Positions 1-5,565 are shown, counted from the first letter of the stretch. The stretch: 5,565 nt of DNA from an uncultured Ruminococcus sp. (GCA_902782785.1 CACZOH010000145.1:1-5565), one strand, 5' to 3'. Program-made: numbers and translations. The notes: a model not told the origin generated them from the sequence alone.

Positions 1-534
1 ACGGACAGAGTCCTGCGCTCTTTCCGCGACAGCGTGGCGTCCGAGGCGCTCGTCCTGCAGAAGCTCAGGCTCGCCGTTTCCGATATGAGAAGCGTAATAT
101 ATAAGCAGTATCTCAAAAACATCGAACAGCTTGAGGAGCTGGCTCCGAAAAGCAAGTACGAGGATGAGCTGAACGAGCCCGCGACCGCGGAGTACATACG
201 CGCCGTTATAGACGGTATGAAAAACGACGTGGAGAATCTGAAATCAGAGGAGCCGAGAACAGCGGCGGTCCACGACGGAAGAGTTACGATAACGCGCTCA
301 AACGAGGTTACGGTATCCAAAAAGTACCGTATAGCATCCGTGCGTGATACGATAAAGGAGCTAAACAGAAAGATCCTCTCCGGCGACGAGCCGCTCGAGC
401 AGGGAATAGGCGAGGAGATAAAGGGAGAGGAGATAATCCCCGAAAACGACGATATAAGACAGAAAAAGCGCGAAATGCCCAAAAAGAAGAAAAACAACAA
501 GCAAAAGGAACTTTTCAATGCCGAAGATGAATAA
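1..534 (+). CDS. DivIVA-like cell-division/pole protein, C-terminal part (5' end outside window)
   Basis: The reading frame is open from base 1, so this is the 3' part of a gene that starts upstream. The GTG at 34 is only the first possible start inside the window and is probably an internal valine; 177 residues are visible. The first ~55 residues are rich in Leu, Glu, Lys and Arg and look helical, with coiled-coil character. A second helical stretch follows at about residues 60-83. The tail (about 150-177) is very basic and lysine-rich and ends in acidic residues. There are no membrane segments. The DivIVA assignment rests on this helical, charged composition and on gene order, because in many Firmicutes divIVA lies just upstream of lspA and rluD. 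The diagnostic N-terminal DivIVA motif is not in the window. If correct, it is a cytoplasmic scaffold recruiting partners to curved membrane at septa and poles. Its end overlaps lspA by 17 bases. Another coiled-coil protein is possible. Confidence 0.5.
   Translation, partial: TDRVLRSFRDSVASEALVLQKLRLAVSDMRSVIYKQYLKNIEQLEELAPKSKYEDELNEPATAEYIRAVIDGMKNDVENLKSEEPRTAAVHDGRVTITRSNEVTVSKKYRIASVRDTIKELNRKILSGDEPLEQGIGEEIKGEEIIPENDDIRQKKREMPKKKKNNKQKELFNAEDE
505..510 (+). promoter_or_regulatory. Ribosome binding site of lspA
   Basis: AAGGAA lies 7 bases before the ATG at 518, inside the end of the upstream gene. It favours this ATG over the in-frame ATG at 527, which would be 16 bases away. Its position within the preceding coding region fits translational coupling. 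Confidence 0.7.
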
Positions 535-1075
535 GATCGGACAGCGCTGCAAAAACAATATAAAGCCGTATCTGTTATGGCTTCTGTGCACCGCGGCGCT
601 CGTCGCGGCGGATCAGATCAGCAAGGTCCTTGCGGCGAGATATCTGCCGAAGGGCGAGACGGTAAGAGTGATACCGTACGTTTTCAACTTCGTATATGTT
701 GAAAACAGAGGCGCGGCGTGGGGAATGCTTGCGGATCAAAGATGGATATTCATAGTTATTTCCTCCGTTGCGATAGTCGTCATACTCGCCGCGCTATTAT
801 ATATGGCGAGGGCGAAAAAGACGCTTGTCATATCGCTTTTGCTGATCCTTTCCGGCGGAATCGGGAATATGATAGACAGAGTCGCAAACGGCTTTGTCGT
901 TGATTTTATACAGTTCGGCTTCTGGCAGAGCTTTCCCGTGTTCAACGTCGCGGACAGCTTTGTGACGATAGGCGGCGCGATGCTTCTCATATACTACATA
1001 TTCATTGACAGAAGCATTTTCACCGACAAGAAAAAGAAAAAAGATGAAGAAAACAACAGTGACACAAGAGCTTGA
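518..1075 (+). CDS. lspA: Lipoprotein signal peptidase (signal peptidase II)
   Basis: This inner-membrane aspartic protease removes the signal peptide from prolipoproteins after the lipobox cysteine has been diacylglyceryl-modified. The 185-residue product is slightly longer than most family members (about 150-170). Four hydrophobic segments lie near residues 17-38, 73-97, 101-118 and 145-164. Family motifs appear in order: D32 in DQISK, ENRGAAWG at 62-69, GGIGNMIDR at 113-121, VVDF at 127-130 and FNVADS at 142-147. D129 and D146 match the pair that structural work on the family treats as the catalytic dyad, and D120 is the other conserved aspartate. All are intact, so the enzyme should be active. 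After the last membrane segment there is a cytoplasmic tail with five lysines and then acidic residues (170-185), and this tail is encoded partly in the overlap with the next gene. It is part of an operon with the upstream DivIVA-like gene and the downstream pseudouridine synthase. Confidence 0.96.
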   Translation: MPKMNKIGQRCKNNIKPYLLWLLCTAALVAADQISKVLAARYLPKGETVRVIPYVFNFVYVENRGAAWGMLADQRWIFIVISSVAIVVILAALLYMARAKKTLVISLLLILSGGIGNMIDRVANGFVVDFIQFGFWQSFPVFNVADSFVTIGGAMLLIYYIFIDRSIFTDKKKKKDEENNSDTRA

Positions 1076-1967
1076 CGGAGCGCGGCTTGACGTAGCCGCT
1101 TCCGCACTGTTCGGCATAACGAGAAACGCCGCCTCGGAGCTTATAGAGGACGGCGTTTTGACGCTTTGCGGAAAGCCGGCTAAAAAGAACGTCCGCGTGA
1201 AGGAGAACGACACGCTCGAATACGAGCGCGCGGAGCTTAAACAGCCCGACGCGAAGCCGGAGAACATACCCATTGAAATAGTTTACGAGGACGATATGCT
1301 GGCGGTCGTGAACAAGCCCAAGGGTATGGTCGTACACCCGGCGCCCGGAAATTACGAGGGTACGCTCGTCTCCGCGCTTTTGTATCATATGAAGGGCAGA
1401 CTTTCCGGGATAAACGGCGTGGAGCGCCCGGGCATCGTCCATAGGATAGACAAGGACACGAGCGGTCTTCTGATAGTTGCAAAAACGGACGAGGCGCATA
1501 TAGATCTCGCCGCGCAGATAAAGGAACACTCCTTTAAGCGTAAATACGACGGTATAATCACGGGAAGAACGAGAGAGGACAGAGGAACGGTGGACAAGCC
1601 GATAGGCAGAAATCCGAAGGACAGAAAAAAAATGGCGTGCGTACCGGACGGGCGCGCCGCTTTGACGGATTACGAGCTTACGGAGGCGTACAGAGGCTTT
1701 TCACGCATGACGTTCACGCTTCACACGGGCAGGACGCATCAGATAAGAGTCCACATGTCAAGCATAGGTCATCCTCTTCTGGGCGACGTGACGTACGGCG
1801 GAGGAAAGACGGATTTTGAAAAACGCCACGCTGAGCTTTTGCATGGACAATGCCTTCACGCGCGTTATATCGGCTTCATACACCCGAAAACAAAGGAATT
1901 CATGGAGTTTGAAGCGGACGAGCCCGCTTATTTTACAAGGATCACGGAGCTGCTCGGAAAATTATGA
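1044..1967 (+). CDS. rluD: RluA/RluD-family 23S rRNA pseudouridine synthase
   Basis: It converts specific uridines of structured RNA to pseudouridine; in this genomic position the target is most likely 23S rRNA. The product has 307 residues, a normal family length. Residues ~5-60 form an S4 RNA-binding domain with the expected RLD and ...VTxxGKPxKKN-type pattern. The catalytic domain follows from ~75, with NKPKGMVVHP at 90-99, the active-site motif HRIDKDTSG at 133-141 (D136 is the catalytic aspartate) and GRTHQIRVHM at 229-238. I chose ATG 1044 because the S4 domain starts directly after it. An open frame extends back to a TTG at 1005, but those residues are basic filler translated from the lspA end. 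The overlap with lspA is 32 bases and no good Shine-Dalgarno is visible before 1044, so initiation may depend on coupling to lspA translation. It resembles Bacillus YlyB, which also follows lspA. The exact uridines modified cannot be told from sequence. Confidence 0.93.
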   Translation: MKKTTVTQELDGARLDVAASALFGITRNAASELIEDGVLTLCGKPAKKNVRVKENDTLEYERAELKQPDAKPENIPIEIVYEDDMLAVVNKPKGMVVHPAPGNYEGTLVSALLYHMKGRLSGINGVERPGIVHRIDKDTSGLLIVAKTDEAHIDLAAQIKEHSFKRKYDGIITGRTREDRGTVDKPIGRNPKDRKKMACVPDGRAALTDYELTEAYRGFSRMTFTLHTGRTHQIRVHMSSIGHPLLGDVTYGGGKTDFEKRHAELLHGQCLHARYIGFIHPKTKEFMEFEADEPAYFTRITELLGKL

Positions 1968-2018
1968 AAAACAAACCGTATCTTCCCCTATTTGTTCAGT
2001 GCTTGCTTTATTTTTATT

Positions 2019-2038
2019 AACCGCACATATGGTTTTTT
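2019..2038 (+). terminator. Weak terminator-like hairpin after the lspA-rluD unit
   Basis: AACC (2019-2022) pairs with GGTT (2031-2034), plus one possible G-U pair inside, and the stem is followed by TTTT to 2038. The stem is only 4-5 bp and half A-T, so termination would be inefficient at best. It is the only terminator-like structure I see between the pseudouridine synthase and the next gene. Confidence 0.25.
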
Positions 2039-2054
2039 GTTAATATAAATGGTA

Positions 2055-2060
2055 TATAAT
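2055..2060 (+). promoter_or_regulatory. Putative -10 box for the membrane protein/glycosyltransferase unit
   Basis: A perfect TATAAT sits in a very AT-rich stretch between the pseudouridine synthase and the membrane protein gene. No good -35 lies at 16-18 bases: only a T-run at 2033-2038 is available, and TTGTTA at 2037-2042 is too close (12-base spacer). Transcription would start near 2067, leaving a leader of about 40 bases. This supports a separate transcript for the next two genes but does not exclude read-through from upstream. Confidence 0.45.
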
Positions 2061-2083
2061 AAAATTACTCATTTATAAGCTTT

Positions 2084-2093
2084 AGGGGGAGAG
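2084..2093 (+). promoter_or_regulatory. Ribosome binding site of the membrane protein gene
   Basis: The purine run AGGGGGAGAG precedes ATG 2106. The GGAG core at 2088-2091 is 14 bases from the start, longer than the usual 5-9. No ATG, GTG or TTG lies in frame between the two, so 2106 remains the best start. Confidence 0.5.
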
Positions 2094-2105
2094 ATTTTCG
2101 CTTTT

Positions 2106-2987
2106 ATGAATTCGGATAAAAGCAAACTTTTGATACTTATCGCCGCAGCGCTGATAATCGCCGCAGGCTTTGCCGTACTGCGCCTGATCCTCGTTATAAA
2201 TTACTATGACGTTGAGGAGGGGCTGTATCAGGCGGACGCTCAGGGCGTCACGGCGACGCGCGCCGCATTCGGGGTAAGTCTCATACTGCTTTTCGGCATC
2301 GCTTTCTTTTTGACGAAAAAACGGAAATTCAAACAGATGCCGGAGGCCAACCACGGAGTGGTATTCACCGCCGCGCTCTGCGGATTTATGTTCATATCGT
2401 CGGCTATACTCGTTTCGTACTATTTTCTGCCGTCTCTCTTCAAGGAGGTGTTCGGCAGCGGGATGAAGTTATCCGTGTATCTCGCAAGCGGAGGCAACTG
2501 GAAAAATCTGCTTTTACTCATTATGCTACTTCTCTCTGTTATATTCGGGCTTGTTTCCTCGCTTTATTATTTCTGGTGCGCCTCAACTACGACGAGACTG
2601 AAAAAACTGAATTATAAGCTTTTGTCGCTTATGCCCGTGTTCTTCTGCATATTCTATCTCGTATATATGTATTTCAAAACGGACACGGTCATAAACAGTC
2701 CCGAAAGGTCGATAATGCAGCTTTCCACTATAGGAGTTATGCTTTACTTCGTAGCAGAAGCGCGCTTCCATTTCGGTGTGGCAAGCTATAAGGTTTATAC
2801 AGCGATATCGCTCGTAACGGTAGCGGCGGTAACGGTGGCGTGCGTACCGAGGTTCATACTGACGGCGTTCTGGGTGATGCCGTTTTCAGTGGAGACGGTG
2901 TTCTCCGTCCTTCAGGTAGCGGTAGCCGCGTATATTGTATTCCGTCTGTTCTCCGTAACGTGCGGACAGACAGTCAAGGAAGAATGA
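2106..2987 (+). CDS. Uncharacterised polytopic membrane protein
   Basis: I do not recognise a characterised family. The 293-residue product is strongly hydrophobic, with about eight likely membrane segments near residues 8-31, 53-70, 84-108, 132-158, 171-190, 203-217, 229-248 and 263-284. The loops are short and there is no sizeable soluble domain. Possible signature stretches are NYYDVEEGLY (32-41), just after the first segment, NSPER (197-201), and LYFVAEARFHFG (213-224) around the sixth segment. I have an impression that proteins of this build recur in Clostridia without a known function, but could not check it. Basic residues follow the second segment (KKRKFK, 71-76) and lie between the fourth and fifth (TRLKK, 163-167), which would put those loops in the cytoplasm. 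The gene ends 24 bases before the glycosyltransferase and is very probably co-transcribed with it, so a role in the cell envelope or in glycan export or assembly is possible, by inference only. Confidence 0.85.
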   Translation: MNSDKSKLLILIAAALIIAAGFAVLRLILVINYYDVEEGLYQADAQGVTATRAAFGVSLILLFGIAFFLTKKRKFKQMPEANHGVVFTAALCGFMFISSAILVSYYFLPSLFKEVFGSGMKLSVYLASGGNWKNLLLLIMLLLSVIFGLVSSLYYFWCASTTTRLKKLNYKLLSLMPVFFCIFYLVYMYFKTDTVINSPERSIMQLSTIGVMLYFVAEARFHFGVASYKVYTAISLVTVAAVTVACVPRFILTAFWVMPFSVETVFSVLQVAVAAYIVFRLFSVTCGQTVKEE

Positions 2988-2999
2988 TACAAATAGTTT

Positions 3000-3005
3000 G
3001 AGAGG
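3000..3005 (+). promoter_or_regulatory. Ribosome binding site of the glycosyltransferase gene
   Basis: GAGAGG lies 6 bases before ATG 3012 in the short gap after the membrane protein gene. It supports this start and independent initiation within a shared transcript. Confidence 0.65.
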
Positions 3006-3011
3006 TTTTAA

Positions 3012-4259
3012 ATGATTGTTTCACAGATCCTGCGTATCACCGGAGCCGTTCTGTTTGCGATTATGTTTGCGTACAGGGTTGTATATATAATCATAAGTAT
3101 GTTCGTAAAACAGAAGGCGCTGAAGAAAAAAGTCAAATACAGAAAATACGCCGTAATATCATGCGCAAGAAATGAAGAAGAGGTCATAGGACAACTTCTT
3201 GACAGCATCAAAAAACAGAGCTATCCGAAAGAGTACATAGATATTTTCGTAATGGCTGACAACTGTACCGACAATACGGCGCTTGTATCAAGGCAGGCGG
3301 GCGCGATAGTTTATGAGCGCTTCAACAAGGAAAAGGTCGGTAAGGGATACGCCCTTGACACGCTGTTTCAGAATATGGCAAGCGACGGATACGACGATTA
3401 CGACGGATATTTCATATTTGACTCCGACAACATCCTGTCCGTTGATTATATAGAAAAAATGAACAGGTTTTACGATCCGGACAAGTATGACGCCGTATCG
3501 AGCAACCGCCAGGCGAAGAACTATGCCGACAACTGGATATCCGCGGGTTACGGTATAACGTATCTGCGCGAGATGAGACTGCTTAACTATCCGCGTCAGA
3601 TAGTCGGCTCGTGCGCGTCCGTCAGCGGAACGGGATTTCTTATAAATCCCCGCGTCATAAAAGAGAACAAGGGCTGGAAATACTTTCTGCTCACCGAGGA
3701 CACGGAGTTTTACGCAAGCAGAGTCCTGGCGGGCAAGAGAATAGGATACAACGCCGACGCGATATTCTACGACGAGCAGCCTACGGGCTTCGGACAGTCC
3801 TGGACGCAGCGCACGCGCTGGGCGAAGGGATATTTCCAGGTGCTTCACCACTACGGCTGGAAACTTGTAAAAAAGATATTCAGCAAACACGGCTTCTGGG
3901 CGTGGGATCTGCTTTGCTCGATGATACCGGGCTTCGTGCTCGCAATATCCGGCATTGTGGCTGATTCTCTTGAATTCGGTTCCAGACTGATACACGGTAT
4001 GACAATGATCCCGTTTATTACGAATATGCTCACGGGAAACCTTACCATATACGGAAGCGTGTTCGTTCTCGGCGCTATCGTCACCGCGCTTGAATGGAAG
4101 AACATAAAAGCGACTGCAAAAGAGAAGCTGATCTTTACGCTGACCTTCCCCGCGTTTCTTGCAACGTTCGTGCCCCTCTCGGTCGCGGCGCTGTTCAAAA
4201 ACGTCAAGTGGGATCCGATAAAGCACAGCAAGGTCGAGTCGATAGATGAATTTGAATAA
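3012..4259 (+). CDS. Membrane-bound family-2 glycosyltransferase, processive polysaccharide-synthase type
   Basis: It likely transfers sugar from a nucleotide-sugar donor to a growing or lipid-linked glycan at the inner face of the membrane. The 415-residue product has an N-terminal membrane helix (about 5-30), a GT-A catalytic domain (about 45-280) and a hydrophobic C-terminal half with three or four membrane segments (about 296-318, 330-362, 372-395). Family signatures are ISCARNEEEVI (49-59), ADNCTDNTA (82-90), the metal-binding DSD (137-139), the acceptor-site TED (228-230) and Q-x-x-R-W at 266-270. The DxD, TED and QxxRW set is that of cellulose, hyaluronan and poly-N-acetylglucosamine synthases, so repeated sugar addition is plausible. 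The QxxRW motif alone does not prove processivity. The protein is shorter than cellulose synthases and lacks a PilZ domain, so no c-di-GMP control is seen. It closes a two-gene unit with the uncharacterised membrane protein. Donor and product cannot be read from sequence. Confidence 0.92.
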   Translation: MIVSQILRITGAVLFAIMFAYRVVYIIISMFVKQKALKKKVKYRKYAVISCARNEEEVIGQLLDSIKKQSYPKEYIDIFVMADNCTDNTALVSRQAGAIVYERFNKEKVGKGYALDTLFQNMASDGYDDYDGYFIFDSDNILSVDYIEKMNRFYDPDKYDAVSSNRQAKNYADNWISAGYGITYLREMRLLNYPRQIVGSCASVSGTGFLINPRVIKENKGWKYFLLTEDTEFYASRVLAGKRIGYNADAIFYDEQPTGFGQSWTQRTRWAKGYFQVLHHYGWKLVKKIFSKHGFWAWDLLCSMIPGFVLAISGIVADSLEFGSRLIHGMTMIPFITNMLTGNLTIYGSVFVLGAIVTALEWKNIKATAKEKLIFTLTFPAFLATFVPLSVAALFKNVKWDPIKHSKVESIDEFE

Positions 4260-4289
4260 AAAAAGAGCCGTTATCAAAACGGCTTTTTT
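4258..4289. terminator. Bidirectional rho-independent terminator between convergent genes
   Basis: A perfect 7-bp stem, AGCCGTT (4266-4272) with AACGGCT (4278-4284), closes a 5-base loop. An A-run (4258-4264) precedes it and a T-run (4285-4289) follows, so each strand has a hairpin followed by a U-tract. It begins within the stop codon of the glycosyltransferase and lies 19 bases past the stop of the lipid kinase, and should end both transcripts. Confidence 0.9.
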
Positions 4290-4307
4290 ATTTTCTTGAT
4301 TTCCGGA

Positions 4308-5210
4308 TCACGGCACCGCGATCTTCAAAGCTTTGTGTCTTATACGTATATCCGCCGTATCGGTAACTCCGCCAAGCTCTCCGTCAAGCGTCCATTTGAC
4401 CGGCTTGTCAGCTTTTACCAGAAGCGACGGCGCCTTGCCGGATATTATAACTTCGGGGTCGAACGTGCGGAGCAGGAGCGTGTTTCTTATCTTGTCAAGC
4501 TCCATTATGTTTTTCGGCGTCTTAATAAACGTATAATCAAGCAAACCGTCCTCCATTGACGCATCCTCGGGAACTATGCTCGTAAGCCCTGCGACGGAGC
4601 GCGTGTTTCCCGCGAGCGCAAAGATGAAATCGTCCTCGTAATCACGGCCGTCGACCGACAAAACCGCGTGAACGGACGACCGGTGGAAGTTCTTGATATC
4701 CATATCCTTTAACACGTCGAGGTAATACGCAAACGGTCCGAGCGCGTTTTTCATTTTCTGATCCGTCGAATAGCCGACGTCCGTGAACATACCGAACGCG
4801 GCGACGTATGAAAACGGGCTGTCGTTCCACATTCCGGCGTCTATCTGAATATAATTGCCGGCAACTGCTGTCTTTGCCGCTTCCTCCGGTATTTTGGATA
4901 TCTTGAGCGACGACGCAAAATCGTTTATCGTGCCGCACGGAATATAACCGCAGGGTATGTCCGCCCCGGACGATAATATCCCGCAAAGCATCTCGTGAAG
5001 CATTCCGTCGCCGCCCGCGACGACGACCGTATCAAACTCATTTGCGTTTTCTTTTATAAAATTTTCTCCGTCCTTCTGATAAAACGTGGGGTGTACCGTT
5101 ACGCAAAAGCCTGCTTCCGCAAACGTACAGACTATCTCGGACAGTGATTTCCCGACCTTTGCCTTGCCGGAGTGGGGATTGTATACGAACAGAAGCTTTT
5201 TCATTTTCAT
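4308..5210 (-). CDS. Diacylglycerol kinase / YegS-BmrU-type lipid kinase
   Basis: It belongs to the DAGK/sphingosine kinase catalytic family, which phosphorylates a lipid hydroxyl with ATP. In Gram-positive bacteria such enzymes often recycle the diacylglycerol released during lipoteichoic acid synthesis. The product has 300 residues, normal for the family, and no membrane segment, so it would be cytoplasmic and act at the membrane surface. Motifs seen: NPHSGK (11-16), the nucleotide-binding GGDGMLHE (66-73), PCGTINDFASSL (91-102), EDGLLDYTFIK (220-230) and DGELG (276-280), which carries an acidic residue essential in the family. All are intact. Two ATGs lie close together (ending at 5210 and 5204 on the plus strand), 4 and 10 bases from the ribosome binding site, so the start is uncertain by two residues. 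The gene is convergent with the glycosyltransferase and transcribed alone within the window. Lipid specificity (diacylglycerol, undecaprenol or another) cannot be decided here. Confidence 0.92.
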   Translation of the reverse strand: MKMKKLLFVYNPHSGKAKVGKSLSEIVCTFAEAGFCVTVHPTFYQKDGENFIKENANEFDTVVVAGGDGMLHEMLCGILSSGADIPCGYIPCGTINDFASSLKISKIPEEAAKTAVAGNYIQIDAGMWNDSPFSYVAAFGMFTDVGYSTDQKMKNALGPFAYYLDVLKDMDIKNFHRSSVHAVLSVDGRDYEDDFIFALAGNTRSVAGLTSIVPEDASMEDGLLDYTFIKTPKNIMELDKIRNTLLLRTFDPEVIISGKAPSLLVKADKPVKWTLDGELGGVTDTADIRIRHKALKIAVP

Positions 5211-5212
5211 TA

Positions 5213-5220
5213 CTCTCCTT
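5213..5220 (-). promoter_or_regulatory. Ribosome binding site of the lipid kinase
   Basis: On the minus strand this reads AAGGAGAG, a near-perfect Shine-Dalgarno. The AAGGAG core ends 4 bases before the first ATG and 10 before the second, so it does not settle which is used. Confidence 0.8.
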
Positions 5221-5262
5221 TAAAAATAATTATACGCCGCGTATGTTTACTTTTTAAGCGCT

Positions 5263-5291
5263 ATTATAAAACAATCGGTTAAAATTAAAAA
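5263..5291 (-). promoter_or_regulatory. Putative promoter of the lipid kinase
   Basis: On the minus strand TATAAT (plus 5263-5268) is preceded, across a 17-base AT-rich spacer, by TTTTTA (5286-5291) as a weak -35. Transcription would start near 5256, giving a leader of about 46 bases. A second TATAAT lies nearer the gene at 5229-5234, with a TTAAAA -35 at 17 bases, but it would leave almost no leader before the ribosome binding site. Confidence 0.5.
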
Positions 5292-5433
5292 TCTTATGCT
5301 GTACTTTATACGGCTGTATATTACAGACTGAGGGGGTTAAAGGCAACAGAGAAAAGACATCGTTGAAAATAGGTTTTTCTATTTGCATATAGAGTATTTT
5401 CATAAAACTCCTTCCGTCTCGCGCGAAGCGCGA

Positions 5434-5462
5434 GCCCCCTCCCCCAATGGAGGAGGCTTTTT
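5434..5462 (+). terminator. Terminator-like hairpin inside the repeat
   Basis: GCC-C-CCTCC (5434-5442) pairs with GGAGG-A-GGC (5449-5457) with one C-A mismatch and a 6-base loop, and is followed by TTTTT (5458-5462). Read on the plus strand it has the form of an intrinsic terminator. No plus-strand gene ends nearby in this window, so it may simply be part of the mobile repeat. Confidence 0.45.
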
Positions 5463-5495
5463 CAGGCTCCCTCGCCGAGGCAGCGAAGCGGGGGG

Positions 5496-5536
5496 CGCGG
5501 TAGTGAATGACAGTCCGGTGGACTGTCAGAGCCGCG
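5496..5536. repeat. Nested perfect hairpin inside the repeat
   Basis: TGACAGTCC (5508-5516) and GGACTGTCA (5520-5528) form a perfect 9-bp stem with a GGT loop. An outer stem, CGCGG (5496-5500) with CCGCG (5532-5536), encloses it. The nesting gives a long, stable cruciform or RNA hairpin, the strongest secondary structure in the final 150 bases. Confidence 0.75.
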
Positions 5537-5565
5537 ACCTGACCGAGCCCGCAGGCGAGACGGTG

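Larger units (their letters stand above)
5211..5413. other. AT-rich intergenic region without a supported gene
   Basis: No convincing reading frame occurs on either strand. The region holds the lipid kinase promoter and ribosome binding site. It also has a short inverted repeat, TATAC-GGCT-GTATA, at 5307-5320, and a weak AT-rich hairpin, AAATAG (5367-5372) with CTATTT (5379-5384). A TTGAAA at 5363-5368 could be a plus-strand -35, with CATATA at 17 bases or TATAGA at 19 as a poor -10. Confidence 0.6.
5414..5565. repeat. MITE-like composite palindromic repeat, running to the window edge
   Basis: A sharp change from AT-rich to GC-rich sequence marks this block. Its ends form a perfect 9-bp inverted repeat: CCGTCTCGC (5414-5422) and GCGAGACGG (5555-5563). 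Inside lie at least four hairpins: CTCGCGC/GCGCGAG (5418-5434, loop GAA), a C-rich/G-rich hairpin followed by T5 (5434-5462), CCTC/GAGG (5470-5480), and a nested hairpin at 5496-5536. No open reading frame of note is present. The arrangement matches non-coding interspersed repeats (REP or MITE type), and I recall similar palindromic blocks between genes in gut Clostridia. Only one copy is visible, so repetition in the genome is inferred. The true right end may lie beyond the window. Confidence 0.7.

Noticed and set aside
34..36. GTG 34 as the real start of the first gene
   Set aside because: The frame is open to base 1, the codons before it read as the same kind of helical protein, and no ribosome binding site is seen before it.
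1005..1043. TTG 1005 as the start of the pseudouridine synthase
   Set aside because: It would add 13 residues with no match to the S4 domain, lies deep in lspA and has no ribosome binding site. ATG 1044 starts just before the domain.
797..1529. Minus-strand open frames opposite lspA and the pseudouridine synthase
   Set aside because: They overlap clear conserved genes, show no domain and have compositions typical of antisense shadows.
3288..4277. A 329-codon open frame on the minus strand opposite the glycosyltransferase
   Set aside because: The plus strand encodes a full set of GT2 motifs over the same bases. The antisense product has no recognisable domain, is rich in Arg, His and Tyr as expected of a shadow frame, and runs across the terminator.
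5326..5338. GACTGAGGGGGTT as a fragment of another copy of the repeat family
   Set aside because: It is short and resembles only a remembered tail motif. No matching stem or second boundary surrounds it.
5363..5393. Plus-strand promoter TTGAAA with CATATA or TATAGA
   Set aside because: The -35 is good but the -10 is poor or badly spaced, and no gene follows within the window.
5414..5565. CRISPR array or riboswitch in the hairpin-rich right end
   Set aside because: There are no regularly spaced direct repeats with spacers, and no downstream gene or recognisable ligand-binding core. The inverted ends fit a mobile repeat better.

Overview
The window looks like a chromosomal segment of a Gram-positive, Clostridia-type bacterium, plausibly an uncultured gut Firmicute. 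Three things suggest this. A DivIVA-like tail lies directly upstream of lspA and an rluD-type gene, an arrangement typical of Firmicutes. Isoleucine ATA and arginine AGA codons are used heavily. The right end carries a GC-rich composite palindromic repeat of a kind I recall from gut Clostridia. No taxonomic search was possible, so the placement is inference.

Layout: positions 1-1967 hold three overlapping plus-strand genes: the 3' end of a probable divIVA-like gene, lspA (lipoprotein signal peptidase) and an RluA/RluD-family pseudouridine synthase. They overlap by 17 and 32 bases, so they are almost certainly one transcript. An AT-rich 138-base gap follows, with a TATAAT box and a purine-rich ribosome binding site. 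It leads to a second plus-strand unit: an uncharacterised 8-segment membrane protein (2106-2987) and, 24 bases later, a membrane-anchored family-2 glycosyltransferase with the motif set of processive polysaccharide synthases (3012-4259). A strong, symmetric hairpin at 4258-4289 separates this unit from a convergent minus-strand gene for a diacylglycerol/sphingosine-kinase-family lipid kinase (4308-5210), which has its own upstream promoter region. The last 355 bases (5211-5565) contain no gene I can support. They hold the kinase promoter and then, from about 5414, a MITE-like block of hairpins bounded by a 9-bp inverted repeat, running up to the window edge.

How the genes fit together: the first cluster is housekeeping (cell pole/division, lipoprotein maturation, rRNA modification). 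The membrane protein, glycosyltransferase and lipid kinase all point to the cell envelope: a secreted or lipid-linked glycan and phospholipid turnover. Whether the membrane protein and glycosyltransferase work together is suggested only by their tight spacing. Nothing here is a clear new defence, mobile or signalling system. The most open questions are the uncharacterised membrane protein paired with the synthase, and the palindromic repeat.
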